Of a DNA stretch of 64,000 nt, positions 10,397 through 21,924 are shown piece by piece (the stretch's first letter is position 1; every line of letters begins with the position of its first letter). Under the pieces are notes generated by a model. That model saw only the letters and a program-made list of their open reading frames with translations, ran no database searches and was not told where the DNA came from. Location: assembly GCA_014529385.2 (NCBI GenBank), contig CM043946.1, positions 15,329,077 through 15,393,076 on the forward strand, written 5' to 3'. This stretch comes from Adiantum capillus-veneris. Its lineage: Eukaryota; Streptophyta; Polypodiopsida; Polypodiales; Pteridaceae. The position numbers and the translations under genes were made by a program.

Positions 10397-12386
10397 TGTT
10401 GCTAAATTGGCTTTATCCTATAGAAAAATAATTCTAAATGAATTATTGGATTTATAAGTGAGAGGGTTTTCTTGCTTGGAACACCAAATAAAAATAATTC
10501 TAAATGAATTATTGGAATTTTAAGTGAGAGGGCTTTTCTCATTGGAGACATCCGAGTACAGAGTATTCCTAGTGCGTCATTTAAAGTGACGGGAACACTG
10601 AGAACGGGAATATCTGTAAGGCCACCAAGAACGGGTACTTTTGATGCGTCACATCAGATGGGTGACAGGGAGCATCGGAAAGAAGTATCCGACCACCCGG
10701 GAACGGACATCTCTAATGCGTCATAGGATGGGTAACATAGAGCATCGTGAAGGAGATTGTACCGTAAGTTCGGTCGGAAAGGACTAGGTGATGGGTATTC
10801 CTGATGCGTCACAAGGTGGGTGACGGGTGCATCGGAAAGGGAATATCCATAGTCGGGAGGAAATTCCGAACTGTGTTAGAATTGTGCACAAGGAAAAAGC
10901 AAGCACTTGAATGAAGATGGGTTCAGAGGAAACTTTGAGGAAAAACAAATGCTTTTTGAGAAAGCGGGATTGCTTTTCGGGAAAGCAGATGCTTTCCCGC
11001 GAGGAAGTCTATGTCGGCATTGCAACTGTGCATGTGATTGCATCCAGGGACGCCTGGGAAGTGCTGTGAAAGCATTGTTTTTAACTTATAAGGTTTTATT
11101 GAGTTTTTGGGCAAGTACAGACTATTTTTAAAATACACCGGCCGCCCACTTAATAAGTGGGCAGCCATCTGATAAATAAGGCAACAGGTCAGCCAACGTT
11201 TTCTCTCTCTCTTTTTCTGGCAGAACAGAAAAAATATATATAAAAAAATAAAATTAGAAAAGAAAAAAGACCGCGATCTCTACACGAGCAGCTATTCGTG
11301 CCCGTGGCTAGGAGCTATAAAAGCATCACATGCCCTCACTTAGAGGGGAGGACCAATCTTTGCAAGGAGGAGATGCTGCTGCAGATTTCAGCCGTAAAGA
11401 AAGACGTTGTCGGTGATGCCCATGGCTGCCCCAAGTGTACCAGATGTCGCCAAGACCCAGTGCACGAGTTCCCTCGCGAAGAAGTGTCTACGAAGCGTGT
11501 TTCCATCGTGACAAGTTGCTGTTTTTCTCTGTTTTCAGCCCATAAACGTCGTAGACAGGGCTCATTTACGAGAAGGAACTCGAGAACACACCTCTTTTGT
11601 GAGTAGGATTGGAAGAGAGGATTTTCTATGGAGAGATCTCTTCCGGGGAATTGCTTTTCGAGAACGGAGTTGCGTTTCGAGCGTCGAGACTTTGAAGGTA
11701 ACGATTTTCATGTTATGAACTCTGAGTATTTGTTTGCAGGTGTACTTCCTCTTAGTGAGGGAGTAGGAGCAGAGGAAGGTATGAGCCTCTGCAGGAGAAA
11801 AGCGCTCTGAGGAACTAGAGCCAGATCAGCCCAAGGGTTTCGTACCCGAGTTTGGGAAGTAGATCCACGGATCGGAGAGAGGTAGTCTCTCAATTTGTGA
11901 TCCGGAAGTTGGGATTCCCAAGTAAGGACTTCGTGTCCGGGAAAGCAGAGTTGTTCTGCGGGAAGAGGACTCTGGAAAGAGAGTTGGAAAAGAGTTGCAG
12001 GGATGCCATGCCATGAGTCTGGAAGGTGAGATCCAGAGGCGAGAACCTTGATTCTCGAGGAACTGGAATAAGGAACGGAAGTTCCTTGGAATAGGGTTTT
12101 GCCCTAGGAATTGGAAGCTGAGGCTTCCGGGAACCATCAAGTCTTATTCTAGAACGAACGTGGTAATACATTCGGTTCAAGTGCTTGTATAGACTTCTCC
12201 TCAGTAATAAAGATACTATTACGGGGGGGACCAGCCCATATTCTGGTCCCCAGTACTGTGTCGATCTTCTCACTCTCTATCTCTCTCTCTATTTATTTCT
12301 CTCTATATCCTCTGGCTTCAGTAATAAGTGATAAATCCTATTTATCCAAATGTATTTTATATTGTTATGCGCTCCCGTTTGTGACA
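10397..12386 (+). repeat. 3' LTR of element C
   Basis: This is a direct repeat of 2310-4344 with the same TGTTGCTAAATTGG start and GTTTGTGACA end. It is preceded by the purine-rich tract at 10383-10396. It carries the TGACG repeat block (about 10570-10840) and TATAAAAG at 11316. It is followed by TATGC, which matches the left flank TATGT at four of five bases. By eye the two LTRs differ at only a few percent of sites. Confidence 0.9.
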
Positions 12387-12574
12387 TATGCCGAGGATGT
12401 GTGATTCGTCCGGTGAGGGTGTAGGTAGGGGTTACATGTGTCGATTACACATCGCCTGTAGGATTCGCCTTTCTGCTTCCTCCATGAAACATCATGAAGG
12501 GGGGAGAGGGTAGCGGTGAGGGTGAGAGGCTCACAACCTTTGGGTCCCGGGAAAAAAAATTGCTCTGATACCAC
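12387..12574 (-). mobile_element. Element B leader, 5' part
   Basis: This is the untranslated leader of element B between its PBS and the site where element C inserted. It reads on from 2309 when C is removed. Confidence 0.65.
12562..12573 (-). other. Primer-binding site of element B
   Basis: GCTCTGATACCA on the plus strand is TGGTATCAGAGC on the minus strand. It lies one base inside the LTR end and is complementary to initiator tRNA-Met. Confidence 0.88.
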
Positions 12575-13017
12575 TGTTAAGGATTCTAGGTACTAATCCT
12601 TAATTAAGTACTTAAACTCATGATTAAGACTTAAGAAACTTGAACTGAACTCAGAAACAAGACTCATAATACTCTGTGTTGATTGATGACTGCATGAATG
12701 AAACTGAGTACAATAGGCTCCTTATATAGGAGACGAAGAGACGCAAATGAAAAGACGTGTCTCCTGGTGAAGAGACATGACTTTAGACGTAAAGAGACAT
12801 CCTTTCGGCGAAGAGTGCAACCATTGGGCGAAGAGTCGCACCCGTAGAGCGAAGGGTGTTGACCAGTCGTCGAAGGAGTGTGGCTTTTGGCGAAGAGACA
12901 CGTCTCTTGAGCGAAGGGTCGTGACCATCCAAGCACAGGGGTCCTCCTTGGCATGGCACTTCGCATATCTGCAACTAGGAGTAGATGTAATACTGCAACA
13001 TGGTCACAATTGTGACA
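12575..13017 (-). repeat. 5' LTR of element B
   Basis: This 443-bp LTR reads TGTCACAATTG...CTTAACA on the minus strand, with the PBS directly after it. Its outer end is repeated at 1-114. It contains several imperfect repeats of GCGAAGAGTC/GCGAAGGGT-type sequence (about 12730-12920). The LTR interrupts a copia RT frame exactly at 13017/13018. Confidence 0.88.
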
Positions 13018-14712
13018 AGTGTGAGGTACCACTGTCGTCCAGCCTACTTCAGTCCATACAATGCTTTCCACAACTGATAGACCCAATCCTCCTTGCCTAG
13101 TATACGAAACCCAGGAGGTTGCTCCACATAAATTTCTTTATCCAAATCTCCATTCAAAAACGCATTTTTGACATCAAGCTGAAAGATAGGCCAACCAAAG
13201 TTGGCTGCAAGAGCAAACACTGTGCGTATGGTAGTCATGCGAGCAGTGGGACCAAAGGTCTCGTCAAAGTCCCATGCCTAGTCTGTGAAACCCCGAGCAA
13301 CAAGTCTCGCCTTGTGTTTGTCGAGGGAACCATTGGCCTTGTACTTTGTCTTGAAAATCCATTTCATAGAAACCACCTTCCGCTTGTTGGGCTTGGGAAC
13401 CAAAGTAAGTTTTATTCTGCTCAATAGCGTCCTTCTCTATCTGCATGGCACGCTTCCAGCAATCATGCTGGAGTGCTTCCTCCACCGAGGAAGGTTCAAC
13501 TAGTGAAGCCTGAATCTGAGACATGAGTGCAAAGTTCACGAGCTCTGCGCCATCATAAACTTGCGTGCCCTTGAGGCGTGCAGAACGTCGAGGCTATCCA
13601 AGGTTTGGCGAGTCTACTAACTTCATGACTCCAGAGAAAGAAACCGTAGAGTAGAGCCAACCAAGTACTAACTTCTCCTTGCAAGGTGAGATCGCCTTCA
13701 CCGAAGGAGAACCATCATCCACATCAGAATCGGAATCTGACATGGCATGATTGGGTGAAGTAACTGGCTCCGGTGTAGAGGGTACAGGAACAAGAACAGG
13801 GTAGATTAGGTGTAGGAGGTGGACGAGGAGGAGGTAGGAAGGTATTAAGCAATCAATTGAAAGCTATTTCAAAGGGCTAATTGCACACACAATCACTAAT
13901 TGAAGCAAGATTTTTTATTTACTCATGCAATCAAGCAAAATCCACCCAAAATTGGAAGTATCCAAAAAAGTGAACAAAATTGATCTTGTTAATGAGCAAA
14001 AAATACTTTAATTGCACTCTCAAGAATGAAGCTATGGTGGGTACGTTAGTGATTTTTCAAAACTTACACATAGTTAATGTAGAGATAATCTAGTGACTCA
14101 TTGAGAGCTCAATATACAAAGAAAATGGTTGCAAAAATAGACTTGATTTACGATGCAAAAAGTTGTACAACAAATGTCTGTTTTGTAGAGCTAGATACGA
14201 TCTCTAGGTAGGCTTGGATGCTGCCCCCTCTGCATGTGTGCTGAAGAGCTCCATTAAAGTCACATCACGGCTAACTATGGTGGTCTTTGCGTCAGGATCA
14301 TAAAGCCGATATCCATCAGATTCTCGTGAATAGCCAAGGAAGATGACCTTCTTCGCCTTGAAGTTTAACTTCTGTCGCTTCTCCTTTGGCACATGGACAA
14401 AGGCCGAACACCCAAAAACTCGAAAGTGTGAGACTGAGGGCTTGCGCCCGTAGTAAGCTTGATAGGGAGTCATGTCCTACAAAGCATGGGTAGGAGATTG
14501 GTTCTGGATGTCAACCGCCGCCGTGTTGCACGGCTCTGCCAAGTAAACCCGGGGCAAAGAAGCATGCGCAAGCCTCGCACGAGCCATCTCCATGATAGTC
14601 CGATTCTTCCACTCAACAACTCCGTTCTGGGAAGGAGTGTAAGGAATAGTCAGTTGTTGCTAGATGCCCTTTGATTTGCACCACTGTGCAAAGTCCTTCG
14701 AGGTGAACTCAC
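13018..14712 (-). pseudogene. Ty1/copia pol fragment (integrase to RT), broken by element B
   Basis: In minus order, the end of the integrase core lies at about 14474-14715 (EFTSKDF, then NGVVEWKNRTIMEMARARLA with the catalytic Glu region). The integrase C-terminal part follows at 14204-14473 (MTPYQAYYGRKPSVSHFRVF). A disturbed stretch (13540-14200) holds no clear match apart from a Pro-rich piece at 13780-13850. The start of RT lies at 13044-13539 (DETFGPTARMTTIRTVFALA, QLDVKNAFLNGDLDKEIYVE, LYGLK). An in-frame stop follows LYGLK, and the frame is then cut by the element B LTR. The catalytic YVDD half of RT and RNase H are missing. Confidence 0.85.
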
Positions 14713-16203
14713 TGTCACGCGGACGTGGCAGCTGTTAACCATGTCACGAGGACGTGGCAACTGCTAGCTTTAGTTGTTGGTTTCTTCCCAATGGGTTTTG
14801 TTTTATTTTTGAGACCCTCTTTTTGAAGTAGCAAACGGTCGGACATTGTACGGCCAATGTGAACGGTAGTTTTACCAGCAGATGGGAAGTGGTCGGAACT
14901 AGAATTCGTATAGTAAGAGGATGTCTAGGCTCATATCAAGATCATGTAGGTCCCCCCGTCGCACTTAGCAAGTTGGTGGATACTAGGAAGTGAACTCAAT
15001 AAAGGCACAAAGTCAAGGTGGGACTACCAACAGAAAGAATCCGACAGTTGAGCCACATTGCACTTTTGGATGCGGTCCCAATGAGGATAGATGGTCAGAT
15101 GACCAGTGGGAGCCCAACGGAATCATTTCCTAAAATTTAGGGAGCTGCTATTTTGGGCCGTGAAATGTGTTCGCGTCATTACCTCTGGTATGACTAGGGG
15201 AACATTTTACAACTCTGCCACGAAGTCAACTGAGCAACCAGTCAGAAGATTTTTAGGCGGCAAACCCGAAACGGGAAAATGCTTGTAAATGCGCCAAAGT
15301 GGCAAATTTTCATGCACTTGCCTCATGCAGAAAATTGGGCGCTGAATTTTGAGCTAGGAGGAGGCTTCATTTGGTTTTTGGTCACAGGTTAAGAGCTACG
15401 GAGTGCTTTCTTTCCCTCCCATGTACAGTGTGGTGCTAGGAGTGATGCCCTGCACACTACACACTGCTCTCTCTCTCCCCTACGTGCAGTTATGTGATGC
15501 CCCACAAGAGGGCTCTTCATTTGACTGATGTACAGCTGTGTGGGTTCATGCTTTTGTGCTGAGGCAAGAGCCTCCTTGAGCAGGAAGAGGGGTAGCTAGC
15601 TACTACTCCAAAGCAGGCACCGATGAGGGTCATAACCTCACCGTACAGGTGCAAATTCAGCGTTGTGTATGCGCAAAAAATTGACTGTTTTTCAGCCATA
15701 CGGACGCCAGAACACTTGGGAATCGTGCCCCACTGGCAGAGGACAGCTAGGGGATTGTTTCGGGCTGAAAACAGGGCAAAAACCAGTAAATACAGCGAGC
15801 TGAATTTACTGTTTTTTTGGGCAGGAATCAAAGGGTTTACGCCAATGCAAGTGAGATCCAACAGGGGAATTGATTTCGCGCAAGTTTTGGGGTTGTCATG
15901 CTGCCGAAATTTGGCCAAATCAAGTAGTATCCAACGGGATACAGGCCTGGATACAGGTAAAGGATTCCCAGGACTCTTCTTTGTAATTTACCCTCTTAGA
16001 GAATAAAGAAATACCGAAAGGGGTGCCAATTTTGGGGCCTACATGTTGTCGGCGTCTGCTCGGGGCATTCTAGCTTCCGAGCCGTGTGTGTATTCAAGTG
16101 TTAATTCCCGTCGCAGGTTTCCTTTGCACGTTCTCTCTGTGTGTGTCTAAAGTAAAGAATTTCGGGTGAAAGCCAACGCCTACCGCCCCACGGGCCGGTT
16201 TCA
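14713..16203 (+). repeat. Probable 5' LTR of Ty3/gypsy element D
   Basis: The stretch lies between the broken copia integrase and a degenerate PBS at 16204. It starts with TGTCACG, the same start as the related LTRs at 20569 and 22891, and ends GGTTTCA. TGTCACG..GGACGTGGCA occurs twice, at 14713 and 14742, so the true start could be either. No matching 3' LTR is in the window because element D is cut at about 19590, so the boundaries rest on the start, the end and the PBS only. Confidence 0.5.
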
Positions 16204-16220
16204 TGGTTCCGTTGCCGGGA
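16204..16220 (+). other. Degenerate primer-binding site of element D
   Basis: TGGTTCCGTTGCCGGGA resembles the TGGCGCCGTTGCCGGGG site common in plant Ty3/gypsy elements. It lies about 80 bp before the gag start. Confidence 0.55.
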
Positions 16221-16300
16221 CATCAATCACTTTTTCCTCAAAGAGTGAGCCTCGACTGTTTTAGGTAAAGACACAGAGTGCAGGAACGCGGGATTACACT

Positions 16301-17850
16301 ATGGCCGACAAAGGGAAGGGCATTATGGAAGAGGGTTCCTCTTCAAAAGACAGACAGGAAATCCCTATGGTTTTCGAGATTGGCGAGAGCTCACGGCCAC
16401 GTCAGTCTGTACCTCCTGTTAATGTGAATGTCCCTCCAGTAGTACAAGGCTTTATGACTGGGCAACTTGAGGATGATGCGTTCAGGACTCAGTTAGTTGC
16501 CGCGGTGAATGTCTTTTGCAGCTGGTGCAGAATCCAAGGTTTATGGAGTTCTTGCAAGCACCACCAGTGCAACAGCAAAATAGGCAACCTACACCGCGTA
16601 CAGAGCTTGTTGAGGCTCACGCCCAAGTACTTCATTCGACTCAGCAGGAAAGGGAACACTCGCATGTTGCGTAGTCAGGGGCTCCAAAACAGGTTCCTCC
16701 CGTGCTTGAACAGGTGGCTGTTCCACAGGTTATGCCAGTTCAACCCGCCACCTTTCAGAGCCAGCATGCTGTCTTGAATGGACAAGGAACTGGATACCAG
16801 GCTATGCACCCAGTTTTTCCACCACCCACGGTATTTCGGGGGTGGATCAGTGTTCCAAAGTATGGCTGGTTATGCGCCTAGAAGTCAGTCGTACATGCCA
16901 TGAACAATGTTTGGGGGTATGCAAGGCATCGTGCCAAACCCCATGTATGGTAGTATCGGCATGCAGCAGGGTTTTCAGAGCAACCACGGCTAGTTTGGGG
17001 TGCCACATGGTCATTTTGGCATGGCTGGTTTTCTGGACAGCAACCAGATATCGCACCTCTAACACAAAATGTGAATGGCCAAGATGTACCGATCATGCCT
17101 ACCACAGTGCCCATGTTGCAGACCATTCTTTATGACAACTTGGGGGCACTAGAGAAGCCAAAAGCTTACAAAGAAGGTGATGCAGTTGTGAAGTTCAGTA
17201 CCTTCAGTGGCTTCGAGGATAAGACAAAGGCTCTCACTTTCCTCCAGCAGTTTGATATAGCTTATGTAGGAGGGAATTTTATAGAGGGCTCGAAAGTCAG
17301 GAAAGCTGTCTTAAAGGACAATGCGCTCACATGGTGGACGACAGTGTTAATGCAAGGACAGGCACCCGCCACTTGGATTTACTTCAAGCAAATGTTTGCA
17401 TCTACTTGGTTGTCAAATGAATCTGAAGCCTACATCATGGCAGATTGGCACCAGCTTACTTCAGCTTCATGCAAGAGCTTGCTGGAGTATAATCGGAGGT
17501 TTTGTAAAGCGCTATTCTCAGTGACCATTTGTGCCACTGACAGAGCAGCTAGAGAAGTATTGTTCTAGGCTGCCTAAAGGGCTTCGTGATTATTGTACCA
17601 ACAACAGAGTGGCTACCCTCACTCAGCTTATGGAAGTTGCGAACACTGGTCTTGCCTTGTTGAAAGGAGAGGACAATGGGTTTCCGAGCAACGAGAAAGG
17701 AGGGCAGCAACAGAAAAATTCAGCAAAGAAGCCCTTTGTGAAAACGGCTCCTGAAGCGTCACAGGGGTCGGAAAAGGCCACCAAGGACAAGGATTCGGCC
17801 GGGACTTCTTGTGCGCAAGTCGCTCAAGGAAAAGAAGGTCCTAATGGCTG
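16301..17850 (+). pseudogene. Ty3/gypsy gag of element D
   Basis: The reading starts at ATG 16301 (MADKGKGIMEEGSSSKDRQE). It shifts frame several times: frame 2, then frame 1 from 17071, then frame 2 again from about 17531. The Retrotrans_gag core is clear at 17150-17560 (STFSGFEDKTKALTFLQQFD, ALTWWTTVLMQGQAPATW, LLEYNRRF). A Lys/Gln-rich tail follows. A zinc-knuckle remnant just beyond (about 17850-17900, CFIYE-stop-PGHFATNC) has lost its second Cys and carries an in-frame TAG. Intact Gag would form the capsid that packages element RNA; this copy cannot. Confidence 0.85.
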
Positions 17851-17975
17851 AAAATAAATGCTTTATATACGAGTAGCCTGGTCACTTTGCTACCAATTGT
17901 CCACAAAGGAAAAGACCAACTGACTCAAATGATAAAGAAGACCAGAAAGACAAGAAGCTTAAACCCACGGCAGGT

Positions 17976-19590
17976 ATGGTGCCAGACATGGTGGGTGACA
18001 GGCCCAATACAGATACCAGTGAGTTATGCAGGACATGGGGTAAAGTTAGGGATCATACGGCACTCATCTTCTTTGATCCAGGTGCCAAAGCCAACTTTAT
18101 CTCACCAGAGTTAGCTATGAAGCTGGGCATCAGAGTTGAAGAGATGGGGTACACAGCACACGCAGGGTTAGCATGTCCTGGCCACTCAAAGTGTGTTACT
18201 CCCATCATTGGAAAGCTACGTCTGCATATTCAGTCGTATGTGGACACAGAAGAGTTCTACATCATGCTACTAGAAGGATGTGACACCTTGTTGGGGATCC
18301 CGTGGATGTTCCGAGTGCATGGAGTCTTGGATGCCTACAACAAAAAGATCACTGTACAGCATAGGGGCAAAAATCCCATCTTGGATGTAAACCTTAGAGG
18401 AGAGTCAATCCCTATTGTATCTACTTCTGCTATCACTTCTGTAATAAAGAATCATCTTTCTGTGTACTTGATTTTTGCACGTGATGTCTCAGATAGTGAT
18501 CAATCAAATTTATCTGTGTTAGATAAAGAAAGGTCAACATTTTTGCAAAAGTTTAGTGACTGTTTTTCTGATTCATTACCGTCGCAATTGCCGCTAGAGA
18601 GACCTGAGGACCATCGGATAGATTTGGTGCCAGGGTGCAGCCCACCAAATAGACCTCCCTACAGGGTTAGTGCGGCGCAGCAGAAGGAGATTATGGGCCA
18701 GGTTGAGGAGTTATTAGAGAAGGGGCTGATTCAGCCTAGTTCTTCACCCTTTTGCTTCCCAGTGCTCCTAGTGCAGAAGAAGGATGGCTCATGATGCGTG
18801 TGTATTGATTACCTTGCGTTGAATAAGAATACCATCAAGAATAGGTTTCCTATTCCTCGAATTGATGATATTCTCGATCGTTTAGAGGGTGCTGCAATTT
18901 TCAGCAAGATAGACCTTAAGAGTGGGTACCATTAGATTCGTATAAGGCTAGAGGATGTGCACAAGACTGCGTTTAGAACGACATTTAGTCTTTATGAGTT
19001 TCTAGTGATGCCGTTTGGGCTAACAAATGCTCTTGCCACATTCAGAATGATGGACCGGATTTTCCGCTCGCATCAACAGTTTGTTGGGACGTTCTTTGAT
19101 GACATGATAGTCTATTCGAAGAATGAAGAGGAGCATAGGCGTCACTTGACCATTGTGTTCGAAGAGCTGCGCAGTCACAGGCTACTTCTCAATCCTAATA
19201 AAAGTGAATTCTTCTTGGAAGAGATCCACTTTCTTGGCCACATAGTCTCAAAGGATGGTGTCAGAATAGATCCCGCAAAGGTCGAAGCTATCAAGACATG
19301 GCTAGATTTGAAGACTGTGCACGATGTCAGAAGCTTCTTGGGATTGTGTTCCTACTACAGAAGGTTTATTAGGAATTTTGCAGAGATAGCATCGCCTCTT
19401 CACGCTTTGCAAAAGAAAGAGGTCACTTTCAGATGGACCGAAAAGAGATTTCAGCTTTTAGTCTCTTAAAGGAAAAGTTGACTTCAGATCCAGTTATTGT
19501 TTTGCCAGATCTCAGGAAGTCATTTGTGGCCCAGTGTGACGTGTGTGGCAGTAGCATCGGAGCAGTGCTAATGCATGCAAACTTCCGAAT
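17976..19590 (+). pseudogene. Ty3/gypsy protease, RT and start of RNase H of element D
   Basis: The frame from 17976 holds a pepsin-like protease region (ALIFFDPGAKANFISPELA; DPGA stands where relatives have D-S/T-GA). The RT follows (RPPYRVSAAQQKEIMGQVEE, PFCFPVLLVQKKDGS). After stops at about 18792 (TGA) and 18934 (TAG) the same frame continues with FSLYEFLVMPFGLTNALATF. The active site reads FFDDMIVYS. RT ends in SFLGLCSYYRRFIRNFAEIA, and RNase H begins near 19470 in another frame (VAQCDVCGSSIGAVLM) but is cut at about 19590. Both stops fit C-to-T or G-to-A changes (Trp and Gln codons). Integrase is absent. Confidence 0.9.
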
Positions 19591-20568
19591 GAACCGTCAG
19601 TCGTAAGAACACAAGCCCAAAAAGCTTCTAACTTCATGAACATTCTTCAAGTCAGGCAATCGCGGATAGTCTCACTTTTGGTCGGATCCATCTGAACTCC
19701 TGCTGTAAAACTCTCTAAAAATCCCAAAAGTCGTCTTACAACCTGTCATATAGACGTCTCCAGGAGCAATTCGAATCTTATGATAACCACTCTTCATATC
19801 AATCTAGCAAGTAGAATTCTGAAGTCTGTCAAGTATATCATCGATCCTCGTAATGTGGAAATCTGTTCTGGTTCATTGTTTCTTTATTTTGCCTTGAGCT
19901 AACTTTGCAAGGTGGCCAGTTCGGTGGTGTACTATCAGGAATCAATCATGTGATCTTCAGGACGTAAAGGAGGCAACTCGCTTGGTTGGCCTATAGAGAA
20001 ACATTTAACCCCTATTGCAGAAAATCTTGTCGTTCCTTTTCTGGGTCAAACATATTCGACCTTCAATCATCATTCAATTCTTTTAGCAAAATCGACTAAA
20101 GAAAATTAGATTTCATCAAGTACAATCTCTTTGCCCTTCAGTTGTCAAAGTCCCTTTCTTAGCCCGATACTAGATAGTCAACCTCGGCATTGTTCTTGTG
20201 GTACCAAGGGATTCCTCGGAGGACATCACACCCATGATATAAAAGTCATCGTGCCCTAAACACCCCTGACATTGCAAACGAAGTTTGCCAATGGAAACAT
20301 CCCGTCCGGGTGCCGCTAGAACTGCCTCCGCATGTGGCCTTAGCCTGTCGGACGTAATTCCAAGTCGAGCCGCCAATTCAAGTGAAAAGAAGTTGGCCTT
20401 GGCTCCTCCATCAAAGAAAAATGAGGGCTTCCTAATCTTTCACTTTGCCCCATGTGCGACAAAATTCATCTGATTCGAGTCCCCATGCAATTCATGTAAG
20501 GTGCAGCGGAACTGAATGTCGAACTTTGCCCAAGATGAGTGCTCCAAACTGTGCTCAAGGGTTCCTGT
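19590..20568 (-). pseudogene. Ty3/gypsy pol fragment, inverted relative of element D
   Basis: On the minus strand the order is protease then RT. The protease at 20170-20520 includes FCRTWGKVKD, then FFDGGAKANFFSLELAARLG and GKLRLQCQGCLGHDDFYIMG. These parallel element D residues LCRTWGKVRD, FFDPGAKANFISPELAMKLG and GKLRLHIQSYVDTEEFYIM. RT scraps with many stops follow at 19620-20140 ([32 protein letters not shown]). It therefore belongs to the same family as element D but points the other way, meeting it tail to tail at about 19590. Confidence 0.78.
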
Positions 20569-21568
20569 CACGTGACACATCCAACCCTATGTGTCCGTGG
20601 ACAAACTACAGCATGATCAGGGTTCAGTCAGTCCAGTCAGTCTAGATTAGAAGTGATCCTCCACTTTTGTGAGTCTATTTGTAGACCGTGCATGCCCAGT
20701 CACTTAGTGTAGATGCATATCCTCTGGTTGCACACAGCATGATCATAAGCATTCCCATCAAAATCCTTCAGAAGAATTTTCCAGTACATTTAGCCTATTT
20801 TCCCTATATTTGACATTTTTCACTTATTATTTTTAAGTGACTTTTGTTGGAAAGTAGGTAGGGCAAATTGAGTAAGTTTGTATATAAGCAAACCTAGACT
20901 AGCACTAAATGGCAAAAGAGGCAACAGGAGCCAAGCTCAGCAAGCAACTTCTCAGCAAGACCAAGCCTTGGTGGATTCCCTCCAAGCAGCAGATCCCCCT
21001 TCCACTAGCATTTTTGCAAAGCATCTCAGTGTGGCGTTTTCAGCATATGCACCATCGCCAGCAAGTCCCAGCAGATAGCGTTTCTGCATCAGATCTCCCC
21101 GCAGCATCCCATAGCACCTCGCGTTTTTGTCATCAGCATGCCTAGCGTTTTTGGGAGCCCATGACTAGCGTTTTCAACAGATACCACCCACAGCAATGCA
21201 GCGATTTTCAGCAATGAAGTAGTTGCAGATTCAGCCCCCTAAAGGTGGCTGATTCAGCCCGGAAAGACCATCAGTTTTCAACCCTTAAGAACCTCTGTTT
21301 TCAGCCCTAAACCTGCAGATTTTCAGCGACAAAGACCACAAAAATCAGCGTTTTTGTACCCACAGTAGATTTCAGCCCATAGCGTTTTTGGACAGCAATA
21401 GAAAGATTGCAGATTTCAGCCCTAGTGTCCGTCTCGTCATCGCCGACATAGCCATTAGACTTGCATCAGCATCATTGTATCAGATTGTGCAATCAATAGT
21501 AGACCACTCTCACCGACGAGAGTGGGGCCTTCGGAGGAGGGTTTTACAACGTCTCTGGTGTCGTATCT

Positions 21569-21611
<43 letters not shown>

Positions 21612-21690
21612 CACTTGCACGCACAGTGTCCCTTCACTTTGTTTGTGATCATAGCATTCTCTCATTAAGAACGGAAGGCTCTCCCTTCCA
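20569..21690 (+). repeat. LTR copy, left arm of a 2.3 kb palindrome
   Basis: It starts TGTCACGTGACACATCC and carries in order TAGACCGTGCATGCCCAGTC, a TTTTCCCTATATTTGAC block, repeated CAGC/GCGTTTTCAGC motifs, a (TC)n run at 21572-21608 and the inner end at about 21690. The same blocks occur in reverse complement and reverse order at 21780-22891. The exact 3' end is not clear. It is flanked on the left by the inverted gypsy fragment. Confidence 0.75.
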
Positions 21691-21779
21691 TAATAACAAA
21701 AGGAACCTTGAGCACAGTTCGGAGCACTCATCTTGAGCAAAGCGCAAACATTCATTCCGCTGCACCTTACAGTTCCTTT
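21691..21779. other. Loop of the palindrome with captured gypsy pol sequence
   Basis: About 65 bp here, reverse-complemented, match 20497-20568 (GTAAGGTGCAGCGGAA and AAGATGAGTGCTCC...ACTGTGCTCAAGG). This is sequence just upstream of the protease of the neighbouring gypsy fragment. The loop therefore holds a second, inverted copy of the left arm's flanking DNA. Confidence 0.7.
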
Positions 21780-21869
21780 TACTTACGGAAGGGAGAGCCT
21801 TCCGTTCCTTTACTAAGAGTGCAAATGCTCACAAACAAAGTGAATGACACTGTGAATGAAGGTGCTGAG

Positions 21870-21924
<55 letters not shown>

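Larger units (their letters stand above)
2310..12386 (+). mobile_element. Element C: LARD-like Gypsy-related LTR retrotransposon, split by a hAT
   Basis: This complete element has about 2.0 kb LTRs, an initiator-Met PBS (4346-4357), a polypurine tract (ATAAGTGAGAGGGA, about 10383-10396) and an imperfect 5-bp target duplication. Without the hAT at 5877-9101, the internal region is about 2.8 kb. It holds only a broken Gag remnant at 4700-5000 and no protease, RT, RNase H or integrase signature. Long LTRs with little coding capacity fit the LARD class, which depends on enzymes supplied by a relative. The Gag remnant resembles the Gag of the Ty3/gypsy element at 16301. The element lies inside element B. 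Confidence 0.8.
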
